NCBI GenBank assembly: GCA_035486135.1
Contig: DATHNI010000077.1
Location: 1 to 64,000, forward strand
Source of the DNA: JASHVB01 sp035486135
GTDB lineage: Bacteria; Pseudomonadota; Alphaproteobacteria; Acetobacterales; Acetobacteraceae
DNA length: 64,000 bases
Reading direction: 5' to 3'
The notes below the pieces were generated by a model, which was given only the letters and a program-made list of their open reading frames with translations, was not told where the DNA came from and searched no databases. Positions within the stretch are counted from its first letter, which is position 1. The number at the start of each line of letters is the position of its first letter. This document shows positions 51,283-60,273 of this stretch, piece by piece. The position numbers and the translations under genes were made by a program.

Positions 51283-54200
51283 ATGACGACCGAGTCGTGG
51301 GTCGGTTCCAACGGTGCCTTTTCAACGCTGACGCATTGGGAAAGCACGACGAACATTGGTATTACCGTGCCTGGCCTTAGCGATTCCGCTGATTTCGGCA
51401 GCGGTGTCAGTAGCGGCGCCACAATCACCGGTGGCGGCGCGGTTTCCGACCTCACGGTCGAAGCCAGCCTGGTGTTCAGTGCGCCGATCACCGCGACTGC
51501 GATAGGCAACACTGGCACCGTCACCCTAACCGCTGGCTCGCTCACCTCCCTCGACAGCTTCTTCAACGCCGGTACCCTGACCGTGGTGTCGGGCTTCATC
51601 GGCTCGCTGTATTTCACCAACGACGGCGTGGTGCAGTTGGGGGCCGGCGGCACGTTGCGTAACACTGGCTATCTCGGTGACAATGGTTCTTTTGAAGTCA
51701 CGAACGGCGGCTGGGTGGACGCGTCCGGCGGCCTGAGTGTCGGCGACACCGGGGCCGGCACACTGACAGTGACCAGTGGCGGGAGTGCTACCGACAGTTT
51801 CGCCATCGTTGGCAACCAAGCCGGTAGCTACGGCACCGCCGTGATCAGCGGCACTGACGCGAATTGGTGGAGTGCCGGCGCGTTGACCGTCGCACAAAAC
51901 GGCGCCGGCAGCGTAATGGTGCAGAACGACGGCACGTTCAGCGCAGAGGATCTCTACGCGGGCGTCGCGGCGGGCGCCTCCGGCAGCTTCACCGTCAGCG
52001 GGTCCGGATCGAACGCGAGCTTCGCCCAATCCATGCTGATCGGCGAAGCGGGCAACGGTACTGTCTCCGTTCAGGATGCCGCCACGGTTTGGCTCGGCGC
52101 TGTGGCCATCGTAGGAGAGTCGATTGGAGGCGAGGGAACCCTCAGCGTCAGCGGAGGGACGGTCTCGGTCGGCCAGGCGTTGATCGTCGGCGGTGCCGGC
52201 ACCGGATCCCTGTCGGTCGGCAACGCCGGCACGGTCTATGCCGCAAGCATATTGCTGGGCGATGGCGCCGGCAGCACCGGCAGCGTCGTCATCAATGGCC
52301 CACAATCCGTGCTCGCAGCCTACCAATCCATCTTTATCGGCGCCTCGGGCGAGGGCCAACTGTTGATTGACAGCGGCGGCACCACCGTCAGTAGCGTTAC
52401 CGTCGATATTGGCACGTCCGCCGGCGCCTCGGGCACGGTGACGGTCAGCGGCAGCGGGTCTGAATTGAGAGCCTCGGCGGCACTGGTCGTGGGCGACGCC
52501 GCCAACGGCACACTGGCGATCGAGAATCAGGCGACCGCCACGGCATCGATTCTGACAGTCGGAAATGTCAGCGGCAGCTCAGGCACTGTCACAGTAAGCG
52601 GAAGCGGCGCGTCGCTCGCGGTGACTGTCGCTTCGATCGGCGGCAATTGGGAAGCGGCGGGCGGTACGGGTCTGCTGGATCTGAGCGCCGGCGGCGTACT
52701 GACCAATACCGGCTGGACCAATGTATGGAACCAGGGAACGATCCAACTGTCTGGTGGAGCGTTGCTGACCCAAGCCGTTGACCTGATGGGCTGTCTCGTT
52801 GGTTACGGCACAGTCGAGACCAGTTCGACGTTGGCCGACTACCAGATCATGAACGACGGCAGTATTCTTGCGTCGGGCGGCACGCTCGATCTGCTCGGAA
52901 CCGTCACACAGACCGGCACGCTGGCGATCGCGTCTGGTGCCGAGTTGCTGGTGCAGGATCCGGTTGCGAACACCCAGACCGTGATATTCGAGAGCGGCAG
53001 CGACGAGACGCTGACGATGGCGGACCCTGCGATGATGCAGGCCAGCATCATGGGCTTCGCGGCCGGCGACACGATCGAATTGCTGGGAGTGGCCGTGGAC
53101 ACGTTGCAATTCATCAACGGGACGCTCGCGGCGATCGGATCTGGCGGTCCCGACAATACTTTGCGCGCGGTCGGCTCCTTTTTGTTTGGAAACAGCTACA
53201 ATCTTGACGAATTCTCCGTTTCGACAAGTGCCCAAGGCAACTCGTACATCACCTTCGCCAGCACCAACGCAACGACGACCACGAGTTTCGCCGCAAGTGG
53301 GCCCAGCGAGTCCACGTATCTGGAAACAAACCGATTCTTCGCGAGCACGAGCCCGTGGAATACGCCGATCAGCAGCGGCGCCGGCAGCAGCGCGATTCCC
53401 GGCATCGGTTCGGTCATCGCCGGTCTGACCAGTTGGAACCCTACCAGCGGCAGCGTTGCGATCTATTACGCGCAGACATCAGATCCCCTTGTGCCGGTGC
53501 TGTACAACCCCGAGACCTATTCCATGGTAGCAGGCGGGGAATGGCTGCGCACCGGCAACACGTCAGCCGTTGAGCAACAGATTCTCGCAACCTCCTCGGC
53601 GACCGATCCCATTCCCGGCAACCCGTACTCGACGTCGGTCGCCGGCCTGACGTGGAACAGTACATCCAGCGGCCTGCCGGCTGACTATAACCAGTGGGTG
53701 CAGGGCGCGGGGCAGACGTTGTATGTTTACGCGCCCAGCGGCATCACGCCGACGGCATCTTCAGACGGCCAGACGGTGATCATACAGCCGGACGGCATGG
53801 CCATCGAACTGTACTCTCCGATCGTCCTGTCAACCGGCCAGATCGTCTCTTCAGCGTTCAGTGCCACAAACGCGCTTAGCGGCTCTGGAACCGGCGCGGA
53901 CAATGGCCGTACCGCCAGCATGATCGAAAATTATGCCGGTGTGCTGCGGGACGTCGACGTGACGTCCGGCACGATCGACCATGCGTTGGCGATCGTAGTG
54001 CCACAATCGATGCTGACTGCGGCAGTGACCGGTCCGGCGCTTGCCTTCGACGCCAATTCCACCGGTTACACCGGGTCGCTCGCAATGGGTTCTCATCTTG
54101 CGCTGCCATCGACACTTGATCTCAACAGCCTTGATCTACAGACCGCGCTGGGCAAGGAGATCGCGCAGGCTGCGCAAACTTATGGCGAGTTCATCGTCGA

Positions 54201-54330
54201 TACGGGCGGCAGCGGCATCAGCATCGTGACGCAGAACGACCCAACAAGCGCTGCGCTGAACACCTGGAGCAGTACATTGCAGAGCGATCTGAACACAATC
54301 TTCCAACATGAGGTGTTGCTACCCGGCTGA
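51283..54330 (+). CDS. Large beta-repeat surface protein with a C-terminal domain shared with 57514-58689
   Basis: This 1015-residue protein has no N-terminal signal peptide. Residues about 145-455 are repeats of ~45-50 residues of the 'VGDTGAGTLTVTSGGSAT...VSGSGS' kind, resembling the T5SS/PEP-CTERM-associated repeat. About 455-665 is further Gly/Thr-rich beta structure with 'GFAAGDTIELLGVAVDTLQF'. Residues about 683-1015 form a distinct domain beginning 'RFFASTSPWNTPI' and containing 'QPDGMAIELYSPIVL', 'NGRTASMIENYAGVLRDVDV', 'IDHALAIVV' and 'TYGEFIVD', which aligns with the protein at 57514-58689. It is probably secreted; the route is unclear. Confidence 0.8.
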   Translation: MTTESWVGSNGAFSTLTHWESTTNIGITVPGLSDSADFGSGVSSGATITGGGAVSDLTVEASLVFSAPITATAIGNTGTVTLTAGSLTSLDSFFNAGTLTVVSGFIGSLYFTNDGVVQLGAGGTLRNTGYLGDNGSFEVTNGGWVDASGGLSVGDTGAGTLTVTSGGSATDSFAIVGNQAGSYGTAVISGTDANWWSAGALTVAQNGAGSVMVQNDGTFSAEDLYAGVAAGASGSFTVSGSGSNASFAQSMLIGEAGNGTVSVQDAATVWLGAVAIVGESIGGEGTLSVSGGTVSVGQALIVGGAGTGSLSVGNAGTVYAASILLGDGAGSTGSVVINGPQSVLAAYQSIFIGASGEGQLLIDSGGTTVSSVTVDIGTSAGASGTVTVSGSGSELRASAALVVGDAANGTLAIENQATATASILTVGNVSGSSGTVTVSGSGASLAVTVASIGGNWEAAGGTGLLDLSAGGVLTNTGWTNVWNQGTIQLSGGALLTQAVDLMGCLVGYGTVETSSTLADYQIMNDGSILASGGTLDLLGTVTQTGTLAIASGAELLVQDPVANTQTVIFESGSDETLTMADPAMMQASIMGFAAGDTIELLGVAVDTLQFINGTLAAIGSGGPDNTLRAVGSFLFGNSYNLDEFSVSTSAQGNSYITFASTNATTTTSFAASGPSESTYLETNRFFASTSPWNTPISSGAGSSAIPGIGSVIAGLTSWNPTSGSVAIYYAQTSDPLVPVLYNPETYSMVAGGEWLRTGNTSAVEQQILATSSATDPIPGNPYSTSVAGLTWNSTSSGLPADYNQWVQGAGQTLYVYAPSGITPTASSDGQTVIIQPDGMAIELYSPIVLSTGQIVSSAFSATNALSGSGTGADNGRTASMIENYAGVLRDVDVTSGTIDHALAIVVPQSMLTAAVTGPALAFDANSTGYTGSLAMGSHLALPSTLDLNSLDLQTALGKEIAQAAQTYGEFIVDTGGSGISIVTQNDPTSAALNTWSSTLQSDLNTIFQHEVLLPG

Positions 54331-54376
54331 CCAAACGACGAGGCCAGCGCACGTCCGGCTCTTGCGGCCGCCGGGC

Positions 54377-54420
54377 GCCGGCAGCTTGAGCGGCACCGGT
54401 GGGCCGCCCAGGCTGCCGGC
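54377..54420. terminator. Hairpin between convergent genes
   Basis: Perfect 9-bp arms GCCGGCAGC (54377-54385) and GCTGCCGGC (54412-54420) enclose a partly self-complementary loop in the 98-bp gap between the convergent beta-repeat and chain-length genes. There is no T tract, so intrinsic termination is not certain. Confidence 0.5.
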
Positions 54421-54428
54421 ACGCCAGT

Positions 54429-55952
54429 TCAGAAGGAAGCTGGTCCTTCGCTGAAGGCGCTGCGCGGCCTGGTGCGATAGGTCGGCAGACTGACCAGCAC
54501 GGAAAGTCCGAGATCGTGTTCAATAGCCTCGGGGGTCAGGTAGCCGCGCCGCAACAAAGCGGACACCAGCGCAACGGCGACCGCGACCACGAGAGTCAGC
54601 GCCAATCCGGCGGCCAGCACCAGCTTGCGAATCGGCGTTTCCGATAGGGGCACGTCCGCCGGCTGGATCACCCGGACATTGGCTGTCTTCCGCGCGTCGA
54701 CGGCTTCCAGGAGGCGGCGGCCATTCAGCGACTTGACGGCATTGTCGTAGGCGTCGCTCAGCAGCAGTTGGTTGCGTTGGAGGCTCTGCAACTGGACCTC
54801 TTTCGCGTCGAGATCGTCCAGGGACGTGGTGATCGCGACCAGGTCCTTCTGGTCGGCAGCATATCGGGCCTCGGCAGCCTGCAGTGCTTGGGTGACCTGA
54901 GAGCGGTCGTAGCTGAGCTTGTCGAACAACTCATTGCGGCCAACCCGGACCACGGCCGGTGTGTTGGGGCCGCCAGCGCCGCGGCTCGGCTGGATACGCT
55001 GTTCTGGCTCAGCCGACGCGGCGCCATAATTCAGGTGCCGCGAATCTCTGTACAGGGACACCTCGGCCGGCGTATTGGCCAGTTGCCGGTCAAGCACGGC
55101 CAGACGACTATGGCTTTGGGCGACACTAATGCCCGCCTTTTTCAGGTCCATTGAAATGTCTCCCTGCTGGCGCAGCAGGATCTGTTGTTGCGTGGCGAAG
55201 TCCGAGATGCCGGCGCTGGCCTTGAAGGCGGCGTACGCCTGGGCGGCCTGGTCGAGCTTCACGTGCAGATCGCTTGCCTGAGTGTCAACGATTGTTGCCT
55301 CTACGTCTCGGTAGAGATCAGCCCGACGCTGCAGGTACAGCTCGATGAGATCATTGACCGCACGCGCGGCCACTTCCGGGTTGGTATGGCGGAATTCGAC
55401 CCCGATGGTGCTGCCTTCCTTGTCCGGCGTTGCACTTAGCGCGCGGTCGAATTCTTCGATCGCCTCGTCTTCCGGCGAAAGCGGCGCAGGCGGAATGACT
55501 TTCAAACCTACCGCGGTCTTGAACGCAGCGACGTCGTTGTTCACGGCGGATCGGATTCTTGCCAGCAACGATGGTGGTTCAAGATAGCGCGGGTACAGCA
55601 CACCCAGACCGATTTCGTGAATGACTTCCCTGGCCAACAGCGGACTCTTGAGGATCTCAGCTTCCGACTGCAGGAACGACTCCCGGTCAAGAATTGCGTT
55701 GATCTGTTGCTCGCTGCCTGCTCCGGGCCGGAACGTGTAGTCCGATGACAGCAGGACAAGCAGCGTCGCTTTCGCGTCGTAGCGCGGCGGCATTATGACA
55801 TAGGCACTGATTGCGATCACGAGCATGATCATGGCCGAAACGGCGATCCGGAACCGATCCCTCAGCAGGGAGGCGGCGAGATAGCGGGGCGATGTCAAAA
55901 TCGTCTGCCCGTGCAAACGATATCGGTCGTTTTCAAAAAATTCGGCATCCAT
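54429..55952 (-). CDS. Wzz/GumC-family polysaccharide chain-length/export protein
   Basis: This 507-residue PCP-2-type inner-membrane protein has membrane helix 1 at about 40-62 ('SAMIMLVIAISAYVIMP'), a large periplasmic part with coiled coil (about 190-420), and helix 2 at about 455-478 preceded by 'IQPADVPLSETPIRKLVLA', the Pro-rich motif of chain-length determinants. There is no fused C-terminal kinase domain; a separate ATPase is at 61942. A strong AAGGAGGAG site precedes the ATG at 55952; the frame continues upstream spuriously to 56279. Confidence 0.88.
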   Translation of the reverse strand: MDAEFFENDRYRLHGQTILTSPRYLAASLLRDRFRIAVSAMIMLVIAISAYVIMPPRYDAKATLLVLLSSDYTFRPGAGSEQQINAILDRESFLQSEAEILKSPLLAREVIHEIGLGVLYPRYLEPPSLLARIRSAVNNDVAAFKTAVGLKVIPPAPLSPEDEAIEEFDRALSATPDKEGSTIGVEFRHTNPEVAARAVNDLIELYLQRRADLYRDVEATIVDTQASDLHVKLDQAAQAYAAFKASAGISDFATQQQILLRQQGDISMDLKKAGISVAQSHSRLAVLDRQLANTPAEVSLYRDSRHLNYGAASAEPEQRIQPSRGAGGPNTPAVVRVGRNELFDKLSYDRSQVTQALQAAEARYAADQKDLVAITTSLDDLDAKEVQLQSLQRNQLLLSDAYDNAVKSLNGRRLLEAVDARKTANVRVIQPADVPLSETPIRKLVLAAGLALTLVVAVAVALVSALLRRGYLTPEAIEHDLGLSVLVSLPTYRTRPRSAFSEGPASF

Positions 55953-56318
55953 TGTCGACCCACTCCTCCTTCCTCCGCAGAACGGCGGAAGATACCACGG
56001 CATTGCTGGGGGAAATTGCACGGTAACCAAACGGTGTCCATTGTACCGTGCTGTCGTATCGCGGTCCATGCCACAGGCAACTGTGACTGGAAATGTGATC
56101 GGATCGTGATCCACCGCAGTTCGTTGCATACGAAACATGATGATATGTAAACGGTCTTTGCCGTCTGTTACGAAATACCGCTGCGCCAGGTTCCCACGCC
56201 GTTTCGCCTGCGACATACTGGATTTGGTAGGTTGCGCGGACCTGAGCCGGCGTTTACAAGATGACACCTGCGACTTCATTCACAGCATGTCCGCTGCACT
56301 TGGAAAGAGGGGCGTTGC
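55953..56318. promoter_or_regulatory. Divergent upstream region of the chain-length and thioesterase genes
   Basis: This 366-bp stretch lies between two divergent EPS genes. It contains an inverted repeat CACGGTA (56019-56025) / TACCGTG (56044-56050) with 18-bp spacing, a possible operator, and GGATCGTGATCC (56099-56110). Promoter elements could not be assigned with confidence. A small open frame on the plus strand (56137-56382) is not supported. Confidence 0.4.
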
Positions 56319-57521
56319 GTGGACAAACCTGAAGCATTTGCATCACTTGACGCGGCAACCGTGTGCGGGGAGAGCGGCGTAGAAGCCAATGGCTCCGTTG
56401 CCTTGCCACCGCCGACGGCGGTGTCCGCGCGGGAAGCAACCTCGCGCGACGTGGTTGCAGAGATTTGGGCGCGTCTATTGGGACACAAGGCGCGCAACGA
56501 TAGTGCACGGCTGATCGACCTATCCGTCGGCGCGGGCCGTGTCTATCGGCTGCTGACAGAAATCGAGCAGGAAACTGGTGTCGCCTTGCCGATCACGGTG
56601 GTTTTCCAGGCGCCCACGCTGAAAGACCTCAGCGAGGTGGTGCGCCAGCGTGCGTGGCCGCGCTTCGAGCCGCAGGTCCTGGTGAAATCAGGGAAGATCG
56701 ACACTCCGTCCTTGATGATCTTTCCAGGACTCGGCGGGTCGGTGTTTCAGTTGTTGGATCTGGCGCGCCTGATCGTACATCCCGGTGCAACCTATATCAT
56801 GCAGCAGCAGGGCCTGTCGGGCGACGCACTACCGCATACCACGATCGAAGCAATGGCACATTTCCAGTTGGCTGCCATCAAGGCCGTGCAACCGACTGGC
56901 CCATATTACCTGTTGGGTTATTCCCTCGGGGGCATCGTTGCCCTCGAAGTCGCCCGCCTGCTGAGTGCGCGGGGTGAAGACGTAGCCTTCCTCGGCATGA
57001 TCGAGCCAGGGCTGCCGGAAACACTCTGGCCGGCCAGCGTACGAGTTGGCTTCCTGCTGAACCGAGTGAAGCACCATTGGCAGATGGTACGTGCACAAGC
57101 AACCACCGCCGATGCGGTGGGCTACATCGCCGGCCATATGCGGCCGTTGGTCGGGCGCCTTTGCCGCTTGCTGGGGATCGATGCCGGCGGTTGGTCCCCT
57201 TACACGGTGGACGGTCTTCCGAACGCCCTGGCCGCCCTGCGCGATGCCAATATCCAGGCTGGCTACGCCTATAAGCTGCGGCCGTTCCACGGTGCGGTGA
57301 AATTCCTGCGCTCCGAACACGGTGATCCGCTGTCCTGCGACCCGATGAAGGTGTGGCCCCGCTACCTTTCGCACTTGACCGTCTGGACCATGCCGGGAGG
57401 CCATGAGACCATCCTGCGCGGCAAATACGTCAAGCTTCTCGCCGAGAAGATCTCCCTTTTGCTCGAGGCGGACGCCTCGTCGCCCGCGGCGACAGCCCCT
57501 TGTGGCAGCGGCACTAGTTGA
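56319..57521 (+). CDS. Carrier-protein-like domain without attachment Ser, fused to a thioesterase domain
   Basis: This 400-residue protein has residues about 45-110 that align with acyl/peptidyl carrier proteins ('EIWARLLGH...LIDLSVGAGRVYRLLTEIEQETGVALPITVVFQAPT'). The serine that would bear phosphopantetheine is replaced by Ala in 'VGAGRV'. Residues about 130-375 form a type I thioesterase/alpha-beta-hydrolase with an intact nucleophile elbow 'LLGYSLGGIVALE' (about 198-210) and a C-terminal His in 'PGGHETIL' (about 366). The start is GTG with AGAGGGG upstream. It may transfer or hydrolyse acyl groups in EPS decoration. Confidence 0.78.
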   Translation: MDKPEAFASLDAATVCGESGVEANGSVALPPPTAVSAREATSRDVVAEIWARLLGHKARNDSARLIDLSVGAGRVYRLLTEIEQETGVALPITVVFQAPTLKDLSEVVRQRAWPRFEPQVLVKSGKIDTPSLMIFPGLGGSVFQLLDLARLIVHPGATYIMQQQGLSGDALPHTTIEAMAHFQLAAIKAVQPTGPYYLLGYSLGGIVALEVARLLSARGEDVAFLGMIEPGLPETLWPASVRVGFLLNRVKHHWQMVRAQATTADAVGYIAGHMRPLVGRLCRLLGIDAGGWSPYTVDGLPNALAALRDANIQAGYAYKLRPFHGAVKFLRSEHGDPLSCDPMKVWPRYLSHLTVWTMPGGHETILRGKYVKLLAEKISLLLEADASSPAATAPCGSGTS

Positions 57522-58689
57522 CGGCAAAATCGGGGGCAAGCGGCGCTCGTCGTTTGCCGGGACCTCCTGGTTGTGCCTGGGACGTATTGGTCACCAGTTG
57601 CAGGCTCTGGGTCACTGTCGTGACGTCGCGATGCCAGCCCGGCCAGCGTAGCTCCGGATCGTTCAGCTCGGCCAGCAAGGTGGCGCCATCGCCGTTCGTT
57701 GAATCGACCAGATAGATTCCAAAGTTCTGCGCGGCCCGCGCCACAACTTTCCCTGTATCTGTCAGCCCCAGCGTGTCGATGTCCACAGCAGGCGGGATCC
57801 CGAGCAACGAACCCATTGGCAGGCTGCCGCTATAGGCATGGGAGTTGCGGTCAAAAGCAAAGGCCGGCCAGGTCACGGTGGGTGCCAGGAAGCGTGACGA
57901 GATGACCATCGCCATAGCGTGCGGAATGTGCCCCGCCGCGAGTTCGCCGGTACGGATCAAGCCCGCAAAGGACGGAATCATGCTGGCACGCCGACCGTTC
58001 CACCAGCCGGTGCCATCGCCGCGCGCGTCGACGAAACTGGCCACACCGCCCGAGACGATATCGCCGTTCGCCAGAACGATCGTCGCATAAGTGTCCAGCA
58101 CCCAGCCGTCTGGCTGAAAATTCGCCATCAGGCCATCGGTGTCCGGCGAGGGGCATGCACCAGGCCGAAAATGCACGATAGAACGGAAGTCGGCGCTCGC
58201 CGGATGGTATGACGGCGGTAGTTTCCAGATCTCCTGTCGCGGCGAGAGGCTGGACCACGGATTGGCAGTGAATGTCTTGTCAGACGCCTGGACCGCAGCG
58301 CGAATGTCGGCCTGTTGCGACGCCGAGGCACCGCAGTTCGGCACGCCACGGGCCAGCATCCCCCAGTTCGACGTTTCCCAGGTTGTGTTGATCAGGACAT
58401 GCACCAGCGGGTCACTGTCGCGACTGATCACGACGGCGGACGTCCAGCGATCGTCGTAGTTCAGTCCGGCGTGTACCGACGACAACCCTGCCACCTGTGC
58501 GAAGCGCGCCCCCTCGCCCAGCGGCATGTTCCAGGGCGAGTCGCGGTTGAACGGCCAGGTCCTCCAGTCGCGGGTGGCCGGGGCCGCACGGACACGCGGC
58601 ACCGATCCCGCGAGGGCCAGCCAACCGGCCGTCAGCAGACCGCGGCGGCGAGTCGTCGGTGCCGACATGAACTGCAAAAAGGACGTCAC
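57514..58689 (-). CDS. Twin-arginine-signal secreted protein with the shared EPS-locus domain
   Basis: This 391-residue protein has an N-terminus 'TTRRRGLLTAGWLALAG' (about 12-28) that fits a Tat or Sec signal with cleavage near 'VRAAPA'. The mature protein aligns end to end with residues ~683-1015 of the protein at 51283: 'FNRDSPWNMPL', 'QPDGWVLDTYATIVLANGDIVSGG', 'NGRRASMIPSFAGLIRTGEL', 'IPHAMAMVI', 'AFDRNSHAYSGSLPMGS' and 'NFGIYLVD'. The conserved Asp, Tyr, Arg and His positions could be catalytic, but no enzyme family was recognised. The ATG overlaps the acyltransferase stop; an internal ATG at 58668 is possible. Confidence 0.8.
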   Translation of the reverse strand: MTSFLQFMSAPTTRRRGLLTAGWLALAGSVPRVRAAPATRDWRTWPFNRDSPWNMPLGEGARFAQVAGLSSVHAGLNYDDRWTSAVVISRDSDPLVHVLINTTWETSNWGMLARGVPNCGASASQQADIRAAVQASDKTFTANPWSSLSPRQEIWKLPPSYHPASADFRSIVHFRPGACPSPDTDGLMANFQPDGWVLDTYATIVLANGDIVSGGVASFVDARGDGTGWWNGRRASMIPSFAGLIRTGELAAGHIPHAMAMVISSRFLAPTVTWPAFAFDRNSHAYSGSLPMGSLLGIPPAVDIDTLGLTDTGKVVARAAQNFGIYLVDSTNGDGATLLAELNDPELRWPGWHRDVTTVTQSLQLVTNTSQAQPGGPGKRRAPLAPDFAVN

Positions 58690-59849
58690 GAATTGGGCGC
58701 GGTGGCGATCAGGCGCATACCCAGCTTGACCGCGTCGCGTGGCAAGATCGGCCGCCGCAGCGAGATCGGCCGTTCGATCGTGGCATAGAGCACCAGCGCA
58801 GGCACAAGGCAGAAGGCAAACGCGGCGGGCATGGCCAGCCAGTACAACGCCTGCGGGGCGCTCGGGGAAGCATGTGCCTTCACGAGCGGCAACGCCACGC
58901 GCATCGCCAGATTATGCACGAGGTAGAAGGAATAGCTGATCTCCCCCAGCAAGCGCAGCGGCAGCCATTCAAACAGCCGGCGGCAGACGCCATGCACGCC
59001 AAGTGTAACGGCCAGCAGCATCGGGAAGGCGATGAAGAGCGCCGAGCTACGGATGATGGAATGAGGGAAGAGCGGATAGGTGAACGGCAGTGGTCCTCGC
59101 AGAACTGCCATATACAGGAAGGTCGCACCGACGACGGCCAGTGCCGCGATTTCCGCCGTGATGGGACGGGGAAAGCTATAGCGGAACCTCACCAGAAATT
59201 CGCGTGCGAGCATTCCGCCGACGAACATGATCACACGCTCGTTGTCACCGGTGATGGCGGTGGCGAGTAGGACGAGCAAGCCGACGCCGCTGAGAACGGC
59301 GACGCGCTGGTTCCAGGATCGATGGCGGAGGTCGGTGACGGCGATCAGCACGGGCAGCAGCAGATAGAACAGGATTTCGTAGGTCAGCGACCAGGCGATG
59401 CCGACGATCGGTTCGTGGCCGAAGAAGCCAGGAATCAACAACGCGCACTCGACCACATAGGCGACGGATGCGGACATACTGGCCGGTAGTTTCGACTTGT
59501 TCGGATCCAGCAGCATCAAAGAAACGTATATGGCCAGAACGACAAGGTAGGCCGGGAAGATGCGTCGCATCCGGCGGCCAAGATAGCCAGTGAAGCGTTG
59601 CGGCCGTGACGCCAGGTGGTCGTAGATCAGGTAGCCGCTGAGCGCCATGAACAGGTCAACGCCAGCATTGCCGAGCGAGAAGGCGATGTCTGCGGCAACG
59701 CCTGTAGCGGTTGAATCATTGGCCGCCTGCGGGAAGACCAGCGTCCAGGCCACCGCATAGTGCACCATAAAGACAAGACCGACTGCCACGCCGCGCAGGC
59801 CTTCCAGGGACGCGATCTTCGGTCTGGTATCGTTGTTAATCGTCGGCAT
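58686..59849 (-). CDS. Acyltransferase-3 family membrane O-acyltransferase
   Basis: This 387-residue OafA/ExoZ-type protein has ten or more hydrophobic helices. The N-terminal 'IASLEGLRGVAVGLVFMVHY' carries the conserved Arg and His of the family, and 'GRRMRRIFPAYLVVLAIY' follows around 95-112. Such enzymes acetylate or succinylate surface polysaccharides. The ATG at 59849 with GGAG upstream is preferred over a preceding TTG. It is translationally coupled to the signal-peptide protein gene. Confidence 0.9.
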   Translation of the reverse strand: MPTINNDTRPKIASLEGLRGVAVGLVFMVHYAVAWTLVFPQAANDSTATGVAADIAFSLGNAGVDLFMALSGYLIYDHLASRPQRFTGYLGRRMRRIFPAYLVVLAIYVSLMLLDPNKSKLPASMSASVAYVVECALLIPGFFGHEPIVGIAWSLTYEILFYLLLPVLIAVTDLRHRSWNQRVAVLSGVGLLVLLATAITGDNERVIMFVGGMLAREFLVRFRYSFPRPITAEIAALAVVGATFLYMAVLRGPLPFTYPLFPHSIIRSSALFIAFPMLLAVTLGVHGVCRRLFEWLPLRLLGEISYSFYLVHNLAMRVALPLVKAHASPSAPQALYWLAMPAAFAFCLVPALVLYATIERPISLRRPILPRDAVKLGMRLIATAPNS

Positions 59850-60273
59850 CAAGCACTCCTCAAACCATCAGGAAACGTCACTGAAGGTCATATCGAGGGT
59901 GATGGCATGCCTGTGTCGTGCAGCTTCCCAGGTCGCCTTCTATAATCCACGCTGCCTTCGCGAACGCGGGTCGTCTTCACGCACACTGTGCTGACCATGC
60001 AAAGTTCCGGGTGCTCAATACTTTCCCTGTATTGATGGGCGTGTTGTGCGTCGTGTGCAAGCGTTAAATCGGTGTGTGGGCTGCCTTGATGACAAGCAAG
60101 AGTCCCCGGGATGCAGCGGCGGTAACGAACGTTTGAGCGCGGCATTTTCCGATGTGTGGTCTGCCTGTTCCGCCTTGCTGCACTGGGCGAAGTTCGGCAC
60201 AATAGGATGTCGCGGTCGCAGTTTTATCCGTGTTTTTTCACACGGATCCAGCAACAGCAGTGGTAGGCACTCA

